This document shows positions 21,076 through 31,814 of a stretch of DNA of 64,000 nt, in pieces. The translations under genes and the position numbers were made by a program. The notes beneath the pieces are model-generated. The model did no database searches. It was given only the letters and a program-made list of their open reading frames with translations, and was not told the DNA's origin. This stretch comes from Carposina sasakii (Eukaryota > Arthropoda > Insecta > Lepidoptera > Carposinidae): positions 3,514,716 to 3,578,715 of the forward strand of contig CP053163.1 in assembly GCA_014607495.2 (NCBI GenBank), read 5' to 3'. The number at the start of each line of letters is the position of its first letter. Within the stretch, counting starts at the first letter, position 1.

Positions 21076-23496
21076 TTACAAAGTTATATTTAATTTGCTA
21101 CTATCAGCAGATGTTTTCTTAAGTCCAACTACACTATCATCAACAATCTTTCTTTTCATTGGTTGTGGAATTTTACTTTGCTTAGAGCTGTTTGGTCGAG
21201 AGTGTGTCTGGTATGAGGCGCTCCTCTCTGAGTGTCTGCCTTGATTCCTCTGATCGTCTAAGGCATTTTCTAAAAGAATTTGACGAACCTTATAACAAAT
21301 TATATGAGCATTATCATCGTAGGTTTCGTTATCTTCATCAGTTTTAACGTAGGTCGTATTACTAATATTGTGATCTGCAAAACTACCATCAACCGAATTA
21401 GGATTACAAGGTGGTGTCAACATATCCGGAGATTTTATTAAATTTTCATGCAGTGACATATTTGCTGGTACCAGTTGGACATGTCTTGGAGTACAAGTGT
21501 CAAGTGCTGGCCGCAGCAAAGGTTTGTAACAAGGTCTTTGCGGCAAAAGTTTCATATTTTTAGATTCGGGTGCATACTCGTAATAATTCCTATCCCTTAA
21601 TTTCATGACCGTGCTAGTTTTTTGTTCGTTTGTTTTGTAAAAGCATACACCGTCTGAACTTTTCTTCGAAGCAAGACACCTGTATGTACACTGTGTAGTA
21701 CTCAACGTAGTATCTGAAGGCGGGTATACATACAAACCTTCGCAGTTAAAGACTTCTTGTGTTAATAGTTCAGCTTCTTTAGAAAGCATCAGTCTGGCAA
21801 TGCTTGGACGTTTACTGGTATTTTCAGTATCCGTATTAGTTTCATCATCGGTATCATCATTCTCTACATCAATTTCGAAATGTGTTTTCCTAGTGTTCAC
21901 TTGTGTTACGCTACTTAAGTGGCTTTTATATGGATTGCTTTGTATATCGTCTAAAAATAATGCACATACATTTTTCTCATGGTTCATTCTGGATTTTTTT
22001 TCATCAATATTTTGTATTCCGTGTTTGTGCCTCACGAATAAATCTATTGGGGCGTTTTTATCATTCTCGCTGCGATGTTGGTTAGGTTCATTCGTTTTGT
22101 GTGAAATACTTCCATAAGTGGATTGCTTGCTGCTATGTAAAATAGTTTTAGTTATAGTTGATTCTAATGGTTTAAATGGTGAACGGCATTTGGCTGTCGG
22201 CGGCACTTTTCTAGGAGATTGCCTGTTAGGTGACTGTCGCATTATGGTATTATTATTAGTATTCATCATTGTATAGATATCTATAGTTCTTCTAGAGCGA
22301 CGTTCATCAATAGAATCAAACGTAGAGTCTGTGTCATCAAAATTTCTGTCTCTTTGTCTCCTAATAATCTTAACATGTCTGGAAGTTTCTGGTGGAAACT
22401 GCTTTCCGACATCATTCTTAGCAACATCTTTTTTCTTAGCCCTCTTTCTGTTATAACATATAACACATACCAGAGCTGAAAAACACCATAGTATTTCTAT
22501 AACTAACAATGCATATACCACTATCATTTTTTTGCAATCCAAATCTATAGGGATTCCGACCACGTGAACTCTTTTCCCTCCACAAGGTGTCTCACAGGTC
22601 AATGTAGTTGTATTCATGAGACTAAGCACACTGCCTAAAGCTATGTATAAATTTTCATCTTGTAGATGCGGTAAGACTTCATTGTACAGCCATGATTGAA
22701 ATCTCTCTTTGAAAACTCGAGGAGGAGCACTAAAGTTTGTATTCGAACGAATGCATCGCAACGCAACGTCGTAATAATGAAAAAGAGGATTGCTAGAAGT
22801 AGACGTAGTAAGTGGATACAGCGTCTGGTTTTTAAGAGGTACAAACATGGTACTTGACTGGGAGCACCAGTTAATGTATGGAATCGGTATGTTTAAACCA
22901 GCTGCGGTATTTTCAAAATAAGCCAGCTGTTCACATGGGTTCTCTTGCGTGCTTCTTGTGGATGTAATGCGTGGAGGTGCGGCTATATTGATGACAACAG
23001 AATTAAGTTCGGAGCCACACGGTGCAGCCCAATCAGTACCATCAGTCTCCATATAGTTTTTCAGGTGGTCATAGAACTCATACACTTTCGAAGCCTCATT
23101 GAAATTGACGCTGCCGCCGTAAAAGGCATACTTTGTTATAGGCAATACCCAACCTTTTAGATAGCCACCTACTACGTCAGAAAAGGCAGCAGTTAGGATG
23201 CTGTCCAGTTGAGGATCATTAGTTTCTGTTCTTATCGCACTGTAAGCATCTTTAAGATAGGTTAGCAAGTTGTTTACATAGTGGTCGCTGGCCGGTTCGG
23301 AGGTCTGAGCCACTGGTAGTAGGGTCTGGAAATATTGCCTGGCTTGCAGCAACGCTATTTCAGTTTTGCTCCACTTTTTCCTCTTCAAATCTGATGAGGA
23401 GAATAACACAGAACCAACATTCGGCGAGTAATGGGACGTGGGATGCTGGGCTACCGTTTCATATACAAGTAAGATTAATATACTGGCAATGAACAT
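21076..23496 (-). CDS. Single-pass membrane protein, 806 aa, unknown
   Basis: A single uninterrupted frame starting MFIASILILLVYETVAQ, which looks like a cleavable signal peptide (residues 1-17). Residues 18-322 form an ectodomain with seven Cys (about C160, C188, C211, C248, C301, C305, C321) and N-glycosylation sequons near N223, N254 and N295. A hydrophobic helix at about 324-347 (VVYALLVIEILWCFSALVCVIC) is followed by a basic stop-transfer KRAKKK, so the topology is type I. The long tail (350-806) is polar, rich in Ser, Thr, Arg and acidic stretches ('DDTDDETNTDTEN'), and probably disordered. I do not recognise a family; candidates would be an insect-specific adhesion or receptor-like protein. 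Start choice rests on the signal peptide. No intron is visible within the frame. The 3' side holds an ATTAAA-type sequence on the minus strand near 21021. Confidence 0.85.
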   Translation of the reverse strand: MFIASILILLVYETVAQHPTSHYSPNVGSVLFSSSDLKRKKWSKTEIALLQARQYFQTLLPVAQTSEPASDHYVNNLLTYLKDAYSAIRTETNDPQLDSILTAAFSDVVGGYLKGWVLPITKYAFYGGSVNFNEASKVYEFYDHLKNYMETDGTDWAAPCGSELNSVVINIAAPPRITSTRSTQENPCEQLAYFENTAAGLNIPIPYINWCSQSSTMFVPLKNQTLYPLTTSTSSNPLFHYYDVALRCIRSNTNFSAPPRVFKERFQSWLYNEVLPHLQDENLYIALGSVLSLMNTTTLTCETPCGGKRVHVVGIPIDLDCKKMIVVYALLVIEILWCFSALVCVICYNRKRAKKKDVAKNDVGKQFPPETSRHVKIIRRQRDRNFDDTDSTFDSIDERRSRRTIDIYTMMNTNNNTIMRQSPNRQSPRKVPPTAKCRSPFKPLESTITKTILHSSKQSTYGSISHKTNEPNQHRSENDKNAPIDLFVRHKHGIQNIDEKKSRMNHEKNVCALFLDDIQSNPYKSHLSSVTQVNTRKTHFEIDVENDDTDDETNTDTENTSKRPSIARLMLSKEAELLTQEVFNCEGLYVYPPSDTTLSTTQCTYRCLASKKSSDGVCFYKTNEQKTSTVMKLRDRNYYEYAPESKNMKLLPQRPCYKPLLRPALDTCTPRHVQLVPANMSLHENLIKSPDMLTPPCNPNSVDGSFADHNISNTTYVKTDEDNETYDDNAHIICYKVRQILLENALDDQRNQGRHSERSASYQTHSRPNSSKQSKIPQPMKRKIVDDSVVGLKKTSADSSKLNITL

Positions 23497-25009
23497 GTCA
23501 TTGGCTTCATTACATTTGTAAATTGATTACAAAATAAATAAACAGATCGAAAATACACTTGACATAAAATTCTTATCATTGACGGACATTCTGCCCTCAT
23601 CAAGCCCTCATTCTGCCACGACGAAATGTCAATTTGACAATCTTTTTATTTTTCTTCTGTGATAAACAGAAATAAAATTCTAGTAGTGGTTATGAGTAAA
23701 TTCTCTTTGTGTCCAACACTACCTACTTTACTGTAAAGTTTTCATTTTACCATTTAAATAAAATGTAACAAATATATAGCTAAGTATGATGAAGATATTT
23801 AAGATAGAGCTACAATTCGGTATTCACAACCAAAATAATACAAACACAAGTGCAAACAAAATAAATCACGACGACGAGATTCGAATACACGAGGTTACAG
23901 TATCCGTGTTTAATTAAACATCTCATGTTAGGGTCTTAAACGTCTCGACAAGGGATTATAATTGAATAAGACACATGTGGGGGTAATTTGTAGTATACTG
24001 CGCATTCTATGGTGTGGCGGTTTTGGTATTATCGGTTATGGGTGGAATTAATGCTTTTACCTAAATTTACAAACCATCGTAACAGCCATAGCAAAAATTT
24101 TACAATATTCGCTGACTTATGTTTTGTGAGATACGGTTTGTAACTAATGATTTTTTATCAACTATTTTCGACATGTTATGTGGTTAACTTTTAGAAATGT
24201 ACCTTTAGTCTCTACAGTCTATTCATAATCTTACCCCTTGAATTTACGACTGAGAGTGTCATGTCAAAGATCCATTCTAGCACTCAAAGTTTCATTAAAA
24301 ACTGATCTGTTATTTTGTAGTGTTAAAATAAAGTTATATTAACATTAACACTATTTACTATTGAAGCAATTAAAAGACCTAAATACATTTCCAAGGGTTG
24401 CAGTTGCATGGTACGCCTAATTTATTAAGGTAGCGTGACACCACGTCTATTTGTCCCAATCTAAAGTCGTGTCACAGTTGTTTTAATTTGCGTGGTTTAA
24501 TTGGAAATAACATGCGTCATGCTCACTGGTGCATCATTAAATTACATATTTCGGAACATCAAAAACTGTGGTTTTGCTTGCTTGAACCCGATTGCCAACT
24601 AAAATCTTGTTATGATTTAAATATCTTATAGATACATTTAGAATATCAATACATATCCAGAACAGCAGGATCATTAAGGAGATTCCACTGCCACGTTTAG
24701 CATAGCAAGTCATTATCACTATCGTAAGCATACAAATTAATTCCTCATAACCGGGATGTCAGTAACAAATTGCCGGCGTTGAGGGTTGACTAACAATCGC
24801 TAACCCTCCAATGCCACTGATATGGACACTAATGACATGTGTAACATAATACTGCTGTATTTGGATCAGCCTTACCGTCAGGTAATGGTTTATTACGTCA
24901 TTTGACATAAGTTCGTACAAGATTGCGCGTCGGAAATTTTAACAAGTTGAAACGTAACTTGTGACGCTAGCAATGACTTGTATTTCACTTGACTTGTATT
25001 ATTATTAAC
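23497..25009. other. 5' flank of the membrane-protein gene
   Basis: AT-rich sequence upstream (on the minus strand) of the 806-residue gene; promoter and first exon, if any, would lie here, but I cannot point to a TATA box or initiator with confidence. No other coding frame is convincing. Confidence 0.4.
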
Positions 25010-25226
25010 TAGTGGACGCCCGCGGCTCTGTCCGCATGGACTGCAGAAAAAACAAAATGTGGAAAATATCCGGGATAAACATATTTTCCCGGGATAAAAA
25101 GTAGCCTATATTTTAAGTGGAACCTGTCACAATATATTCCTGAAAACTGCATCGAAATCGGTCCAGCCGTTTCTAAGATTAGCGTGCACAAACATCGATC
25201 CGTTACAATTTTATTATATGTATAGA
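25010..25226 (+). repeat. Dispersed repeat family F copy
   Basis: Starts 'ctagtggacgcccgcggctc', contains 'aaaaagtagcctatatttta' and 'catcgaaatcggtccagccg' and ends 'ttttattatatgtatagat'. Shorter than the copy at 40.4 kb because the 'cagacaaaaattccaaaa' block is missing. Confidence 0.7.
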
Positions 25227-26823
25227 TTAAGGATTATTGAAAACCTCTCTATTGAAGAGCTCTCATGCTATTTTTTTTCGGGGCATAGCATTTAGGTATA
25301 GGTTAAAAGCATGAAAACTTTAGCATATGCCACTTTTAATGTAGTATGTACCGTTACAGAATTTCTATGTTGTAGAGACCACGTAAGAAAGCATTAAAAT
25401 GGATTTCCCAAAATTCCTATTAAATGATAATTCTAAAGTTTTCGTGGACTGTATAAAATAATAATATATATAAGTATACCTAATTTGTTGGTTATAATGC
25501 AATCGTTTTCTACTGAGTGCATTCTGTAGTGTACAGCTTGTGTAGGTAGAGCATCGGTAGGTACCTACAAGTTTTGTGGGCACCCTCTATGGAGACCACA
25601 CGTATGCAATGAATTATGTGAGTGTATATAAGATTTATTGCCCTTTACCTAATAGCACGGGATGCTTAATAGCACAGTTAATAGCATAACGCAGATAAGT
25701 ATACCTTTAGTGTTTCTTTTGATTTTGAAATGTTGGTAGATTCTAATGTTTATTCATTGAGAATATTGTGTATGTTTTTGTTGGTAATTTTATATGTGTG
25801 CTGATTAAAATAATAAGAAACACAATAGAAATATCTTAGATTAATGATAGGTCGCTCCGCGGGGCGAAATCCTTATTCTAAGAGAAATGTGTATGTCGTA
25901 CGTGGTTTGGTCCAGAGCCCTGCAGCTGGATCGGTAACCAGATAGATTTTCTTTAAACATTTTGTATGTAAGTAGGTATAAAGTACTTAGATATTATATT
26001 TATATGTAGATTATTCTAGTGTGCAGCTATAATTATTATGCAGTCCATTCTTGGGATTTGTAGAGTGATTGCCTATTTATCAATTATGCAGCCCTACACT
26101 CAACCACTTTCGGGTATACCTAGGTCTCTTCCGTACCACACTATCCGTTCCGGTCTTGTACCTCCTATAACTACGAGTATTAGCAACGATAAAATCCTCA
26201 CAAAGCGAAAGGATGAAGTTCTTAAAGACGCCCAGTATAACCACACATTTCACAAGTGCCAGTCATTTATCCCCTGTAGGTATATTACTAGGAAGCTCCA
26301 GGGGCGAAGGGACAAATTGTCAGGGCTCCAGGGAAATCTGAAGTTATTAGCTGTCAATCATCGCGCCCTCTGTCGGCGGATTTATGAAGTTGTCTTTGCG
26401 GATTTTTCATATCTCGCAGTTTTGTGGAGCGCCGAGTGTGTTATTGGTTGTTCAAGTTTTATTAGTGCATTGCAGCTGCGATGTACTCGTATTGAATGTG
26501 ATTCATTGGAAAGTTGAAATAATTTATTGCAATGCATCGATGTGATTAGTAGTTTGAAAAAAATTCTATTCTATTCAATGTACAAAGGCGTGCTTATCCC
26601 TATAAGAGATTTCTTCCAGCAAACCACTTGTGATAGCGAAAGTTGGGTGAAAATTAATAAAGTCGCTAATAATTTGGCAGTACAAATCTATCATTTTCCG
26701 GGGGAACAGTTCAACCTGTGCTTAGGTACCTACACAAGGATAGTCTTTGAATTTTTCTACGCCAGAGGCACACTAGTCGAGTTTTCACCCCCACAGTCGA
26801 GCTAGAGTAGATTACCAGCAGAC
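25227..26823. other. No convincing gene
   Basis: AT-rich up to 26000, then a more balanced patch. An ATG-initiated frame of 159 codons at 26038-26517 on the plus strand has no recognised domain; a frame of that length is close to what chance gives in a window of this size, so I do not annotate it as a gene. Confidence 0.4.
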
Positions 26824-27010
26824 AATAGCTACGTGCACTATGGGTGCGCCCACCACCGGGCCCTACACCCTCCACTGACCCTCGGATCTGATAACTCATA
26901 ATTGCGACAACAGGCACTTGCACTAACTACAATCGCCATGAGAAACCAGACCCGAGCACCTAGCATGCAAGACGATACATTGCACCATTCCGAAATCAAA
27001 AACTAGATAA

Positions 27011-27057
27011 ATAATCTACATATGTTTCGCCAACAACCGTGGCATCCTCAGGATTAT
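27011..27057 (-). ncRNA. Hammerhead-ribozyme-like motif, left arm
   Basis: Mirror image, on the minus strand, of the motif at 27170-27216, because the two arms are reverse complements. All elements (stem I ATAATC/GATTAT, CUGAGGA, GAAA, short stem III) are therefore the same. It would act only in a minus-strand transcript. Confidence 0.5.
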
Positions 27058-27169
27058 AGAAATTAGTAAATTAGTAAACCACTAATTACTATGAACCTCT
27101 AAAACCCAACACATTATTAAGGTTTTAGAGGTTCATAGTAATTAGTGGTTTACTAATTTACTAATTTCT

Positions 27170-27216
27170 ATAATCCTGAGGATGCCACGGTTGTTGGCGA
27201 AACATATGTAGATTAT
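27170..27216 (+). ncRNA. Hammerhead-ribozyme-like motif, right arm
   Basis: Stem I: ATAATC (27170-27175) pairs fully with GATTAT (27211-27216). Core box 1: CTGAGGA (27176-27182), which fits CUGANGA. Stem II: GCCA (27184-27187) with TGGC (27195-27198) and a 7-nt loop. Core box 2: GAAA (27199-27202). Stem III: AC (27202-27203) with GT (27208-27209) and an ATAT loop. The cleavage triplet would be GUA, with the cut after 27210. All parts are in the order of a type I hammerhead. Departures: one unpaired T (27183) between the core and stem II, and a two-base-pair stem III, the latter being usual in hammerheads of Penelope-like elements. Activity cannot be judged from sequence. Confidence 0.55.
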
Positions 27217-27446
27217 TTATCTAGTTTTTGATTTCGGAATGGTGCAATGTATCGTCTTGCATGCTAGGTGCTCGGGTCTGGTTTCTCATGGCGATTGTAG
27301 TTAGTGCAAGTGCCTGTTGTCGCAATTATGAGTTATCAGATCCGAGGGTCAGTGGAGGGTGTAGGGCCCGGTGGTGGGCGCACCCATAGTGAATGTTTGA
27401 ACTTCCGAATTGTAACGCCTAATACAATTTCATTAATAGCTACGTG

Positions 27447-27859
27447 ATCAAAGTCCAGCATATGTTTCAGAGAACCTCTCTGATACATATGCTATCTGTG
27501 TAGAAATGTTGAACATGTCTGAGAGAAATACGAGCTATAGCCGTGAAATAATATTGTGAAGAATAAAAAAGTTTCTTTTAAATAAAAATAACATCCACGC
27601 GATTTCAGTAGACAGGCGGACAAAAGGCAAAGGTGTTGCCGATACCAGTTAGATTTCTGAACGGATTACCCACGGGGAAATTGGCTCGCGTCGCAATTTC
27701 CGGACGAGCGCCAAGTTTTCGCTCCACTCGGGAATCTTTACAGGTACGTACAGGATGTGAGTATTCCATTTTTGGAATGTGTGTAGAAAAATGTGATGTG
27801 CCTATTGCTAGTTGATGGCTGGAAGGAGATAACATGATCTAAATAATGTACAGTACGGT
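27447..27859. other. No recognised feature
   Basis: Anonymous sequence between the palindromic element and a family B repeat. Overlapping short frames on both strands at 27605-27835 show no recognisable product. Confidence 0.4.
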
Positions 27860-27942
27860 ACTAAACGTGGCCGTGGGGTCTCATTCATGATCCAGCAGTT
27901 CAGGCTACTCCATTTTGGAAACACAGCCGTGTGTATTACCTA
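27860..27942 (+). repeat. Dispersed repeat family B, 3' part
   Basis: 'ctaaacgtggccgtggggtc ... tgatccagcagttcaggcta ... ggaaacacagccgtgtgtat' matches the 31.2-kb and 63.9-kb copies. Confidence 0.65.
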
Positions 27943-28210
27943 TACAGGGTGTAACAAAAAGGGTATGTTAAGCGAAAAGCTATGTAGGTAAATAGCCCAC
28001 TATAGAGAATCTATCTACAAAATTTGAGACTCGAGATCACATTTTTATTTTTCAAGATTGTATGAAGATTTCTGAGGTATTTAAAAATTCTCCATACTAT
28101 CGGGAAAAATAAAAATGTGATTTCGGGTCTCAAATTTTGTGGACAGGTTCTCTACAGTGGGCTATTTACATAGCTTTTCGCTTAACATACCCTTTTTGTT
28201 ACATACTGTA
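27943..28210. mobile_element. Fold-back MITE family D, copy 1
   Basis: About 265 bp that is nearly palindromic throughout: 'acagggtgtaacaaaaaggg' at the left is matched by 'cctttttgttacatactgta' at the right, and 'agctatgtaggtaaatagcc' by 'ggctatttacatagct'. TA flanks. The second copy is at 57912-58177. Non-coding; abuts a family C MITE on its right. Confidence 0.85.
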
Positions 28211-28566
28211 TATACAGAGTGTTTTTTGGTCGTCAACGTTCCCGAATACTACGAAGTCGCCTCATCATCACGATCATTTTTCTCCATGGAAGCATATCTG
28301 GGAAGTGACAGGTTCCCAAGATATTAGGGTCCGAATTTGAGTAAATATCCTGCGTTTTTTGCATAAATGCACATAACGGCATTTTTCACGAAAAATAATT
28401 AAAATCTGGCTATAAGAAAACTAACACAAACACTGGATATACATTTTTTTTCAAAAAAATTTACATCGTTTCCGAGCATTTTTTTTTACATAAACTTACT
28501 TTATTTGATGTAGGTATAGAATGCGTACCCTTCGTTAAGGGTGGCAATGGAAAAACATGCTGTATA
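28211..28566 (+). mobile_element. Family C MITE
   Basis: Starts 'tacagagtgttttttggtcg' immediately after family D copy 1 and ends 'aaaaacatgctgta'. Internal landmarks of family C are all present with small deletions. Confidence 0.85.
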
Positions 28567-28617
28567 TGTATACTATGTATTTATTTTGTCCTAAAATGGT
28601 AGTAAACGAAAATAGTT

Positions 28618-28748
28618 CGAAAATCACACTGCGGTCACCGAACCCGCATGCCCAACATGGTGACTATGTGCTAAAACATCCTACAAGCCGTTCTATGGGA
28701 CTTAGGGAGGCCTACGTCCAGCAGTGGACTGCATTAGGCTGATAACGG
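28618..28748 (+). mobile_element. RTE-type LINE 3' end (dead)
   Basis: Contains 'aaatcacactgcggtcaccg' and codes for LREAYVQQWTALG, a decayed version of the RTE-like C-terminus seen at 20.8 and 43.9 kb. Confidence 0.65.
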
Positions 28749-29898
28749 GAACTACCTAATACGTTGACTTTAGACATACCCACTCCTACTTGTAGGACTA
28801 CTCACGGTCTTATTAAACGCACTCACTCCATTATAAGCAACCTTTGGTTACCTGATGAAGCCGTTCTCATTATTTATTCCATTTGCTCTGACATTTGGGC
28901 TGGTGATCAAGTATTCATTTCGATCGAAACATTTCGAATGCGGTCTCGAATACTTCTTTAATAGGGTTTACCTTTAAAAATACCCACCTGACTTGAAGGT
29001 CAAAATTTAGGTTACGATTTTCGAAGAAAATTAATTGATTTTTGATGCTTGATTGACTGTAGGGTTCATATAATTTCAAATATTGTTACAATTCAAACAC
29101 AGTTTTAAGGATAAGTACCATTACGTACTATATAACGCGAATAGCTATAATAAGGGTAACTATTTACTCCAATTCGCGCCAATGTTAAAAAATATATAAA
29201 TCAAATTGGAAGTCAACCAGCTGCACGTCAATCAGGAATCAATCTCGTACTCCATAATAATAAAGTACCCAATTCCCCAAACTAGGGCAGTGTCGCCACA
29301 ATATATGCAGACTGTTAAAAAATTAGGTGCTATGAAAAGTTTCCGTTTACTTCCGATGACTCGATAAAGCTTGTAACACATGACAATAGCTTTTATTTTG
29401 ACTATGTATATTCTTTTCATTATAATGTTTAGGCACGTGCTGTGGTTTTTCGCTCTATTGATTCAAGGAGGTAACGACGCGTGATTTATTTAATATCTCT
29501 ATAATTATACTTCTTACATCAAAATATGAAATTGCAACGGTAGATTGCGTAATCATTTTATAGCCCAGCTAGGTATTGTTGATCTTATGTATGCGGAAAA
29601 AATCATTGTCACCCTTATTCTAATAAATTTTCCTGTGATTTTTCATAACCCCTAGAATAAGTCCCGGAAAAATATTTCATAGTTTATAGTTAGTAAGTAA
29701 CAAAAGCAATGACGGATGATATGTTCTACGTCTTATCTCGAGTGATTACATAATTTTTTGTGTTATTTTTTTCTAATAGTTTTCGGAATATTTATTTTTC
29801 TTCTGTTACATCCTGCAAAAGACGTCAATTTTCCTGAAAAATGTGACTTTCCGTTAAATAAATCGGATAATTTTGACCCCACATTTTTTCTACGAATA
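28749..29898. other. No recognised gene
   Basis: AT-rich sequence. CTGATGA at 28855 and GAAAC near 28927 drew attention as possible ribozyme boxes but are too far apart and lack complementary arms. Confidence 0.4.
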
Positions 29899-30290
29899 TA
29901 CAGGATGTTTTTTCGTTGCCACCCTTAACGAAGGGTACGTACTCTATGTATACATCAAATAAAGTAAGTTTATGCCAAAACAGCTGGGAAAAGATGACAT
30001 TTTTTTTTTGAAAAAAAAAAAAAAAAAAAAAACTTGATTGGGCGAAATTTATAGTGTGTTTATGCTAGTTTTTTTTATAGACAGATATTAATTATTTCTC
30101 GTGAAAAAAACTTGCTACGCGCGACTATGTGCATTTATGCAGAAAAACGCAGTCTATTTACTCAACTTTGGACCCTAATATCTTGGGAACCAGACACTTC
30201 CCAGTTATGCTTTATGGAGAAAAATGATCGTGATGATGAGGAGATTCCGTAGTTTTCGGGAACGTTGACGACCAAAAATCACCCTGTATA
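29899..30290 (-). mobile_element. Family C MITE, full length, inverted
   Basis: Reverse orientation: starts 'tacaggatgttttttcgttg' and ends 'gaccaaaaatcaccctgta'. Contains an A/T homopolymer expansion at about 30000-30032. Full length, TA-flanked. Confidence 0.9.
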
Positions 30291-30352
30291 TTGATATTCC
30301 TTTTGCTATTAAAATGCATCGAAATAAAAATATTGCAAAATAAATTTGCCTT

Positions 30353-30424
30353 TGGAGGTGCTGGGATTTGAACCCAGGACTTTCAGCATGCGAAGCAGAC
30401 ACTCTACCACTGAGTTACACCCCC
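30353..30424 (-). tRNA. tRNA-Ala, anticodon CGC
   Basis: 72 nt on the minus strand. The acceptor stem GGGGGTG pairs with CACCTCC (one G-T pair), followed by discriminator A. A box 'taactcagtgg' and B box 'ggttcaaatcc' are intact. The T arm CTGGG/CCCAG is perfect. The anticodon loop reads TTCGCAT, so the anticodon is CGC (reads GCG codons). The anticodon stem TCTGC/GCTGA has one T-T mismatch in the middle. A T-rich stretch ('tttatttt') follows about 12 nt downstream and could terminate RNA polymerase III. The mismatch leaves open that this is a slightly decayed copy rather than a working gene. Confidence 0.75.
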
Positions 30425-31189
30425 TGATGTCTAGGATGGCGAAATAGCGGATCTAGTCGCACAGTGGCTACGTCACAAGGATAACAAACATTTTTCTTGG
30501 TTCAATATGCTTTTCTCAGTTATTAAAAAATAAGCAAAGTAATTGCCAATAGGTACAATAAATTCATAGTAAATATTGTATCGTTGTCATATGTAATTTA
30601 AACTATTCTCTCTATAATATATGCTTAGAAAGACAAACAAAAATTAGAGCTTACTATACAATTATTTATTATTAATTAGGGTGACCACAATTTCAATTAA
30701 AAATAAATAATGACATAATCCTAGTTCCTCCGTACGCTACTAGATGGCGTTATAGTAAAATGGATTATAATGAATTTTAAAAGGACTTTCGTTGGTGATA
30801 TCATGTGTGATTGTTATGCCAGTTGTTGGCATTTAATTAACTATTTAAATTAATCTGTTTTGTTTGTTCATTATCAGTGGGAGCACTATTTTGTGTGAGC
30901 AAACAAAATGAGTTCGCCAATCCCATTTTGTAGCTACAGATTAAAAGGTCTATGAACAAATAATAATATTATAGGCAGGCAGGTATTTTTTATTAGTATT
31001 AAGTATAAATTTATATGGGAAATACTAAAAATATTTTTTAAGGACATAAATAAACATGATTTCAATTAAAATTTATGCCGCAGTACCTACCTATTAGGTA
31101 CCTACATACATTGTAGGTTAGTACGTACAATACAAAGTAATACCAAATATGTAGTAAGTAGTTACACTAATAAAGTACTTGCATGGGTG
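30425..31189. other. No recognised feature
   Basis: Anonymous AT-rich sequence upstream of the tRNA gene (which is on the minus strand). Confidence 0.4.
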
Positions 31190-31300
31190 GATACATTCCC
31201 CGTTATGCTAAACGTGGCTGTCGGATCTCCCTTATGATCCTGCAGTCCTGAATACCCCATTTCGGGAACACAGCCGTGTCTATATGTACCTATGTATCAG
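31190..31300 (+). repeat. Dispersed repeat family B, 3' part
   Basis: 'tgctaaacgtggctgtcgga ... tatgatcctgcagtcctgaa ... cgggaacacagccgtgtcta' matches the other family B copies closely. Confidence 0.7.
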
Positions 31301-31814
31301 TGGGTATGTATATGTCGCAACATATATATATCTTAAAAATAATGACAAAATCAAAGTCAAATAACAATACCAATGGTGATGCTCTATTAAAACAGAATAA
31401 AAACAGAAGCGCCTAACCACTTCCTACAAAACCGCGGTGGTGCGTAAAAATCACATAAAAATCATTACGGCCTCTTTTGTTAACCACCCTTGTTTCAATT
31501 GCAACCCCTTTCAACCCCTATATCAATATGAATGTGAACCATTTGTTTTGGCGCCACTGTCTACGCGGTTATTGGAATTTCAGTACTAAGTTTATGGTTC
31601 AAGTCTTTGCCGTATTGTATTCGACAGTAGCCAAAGTAATTATACGATGCTTGTATGTCTGTCAAGTTTGTCTCGGTCTGCGGTTTTAACATGGACAGCG
31701 GATTGTTTAAGTAGAACGATTTTTGTCTTTTAATTCTATTCAAAAAAACGTTATGTGTGCCTATTGTTTATTTTGTACCTATTAGGAATGTTTTAATAAT
31801 GCAAATTCAGCTGT

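Larger units (their letters stand above)
26836..27434 (+). mobile_element. Penelope-like non-autonomous element, palindromic copy
   Basis: Begins 'CACTATGGGTGCGCCCACC' and ends 'cctaatacaatttcatt'. The 12-bp sequence AATAGCTACGTG occurs directly before (26824-26835) and directly after (27435-27446), a target duplication. 26836-27106 and 27121-27391 are reverse complements with no mismatch that I could find, separated by 14 bp. Each arm contains a hammerhead-like motif. The last 43 bp (27392-27434) are outside the palindrome. A second copy at 35969-36563 has the same ends in the opposite orientation and a 13-bp duplication. Variable-length duplications, inverted terminal blocks and hammerheads are known for Penelope-like elements; the assignment is inference, and no reverse transcriptase is present. 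Confidence 0.75.

Noticed and set aside
26038..26517. ATG-initiated frame of 159 codons, plus strand
   Set aside because: No domain, low coding character and no splice or promoter context. A frame of this length is near the chance expectation for the window.
28851..28932. CTGATGA ... CGAAAC as a second hammerhead
   Set aside because: Boxes are about 70 nt apart with no stem II, and flanking arms are not complementary.
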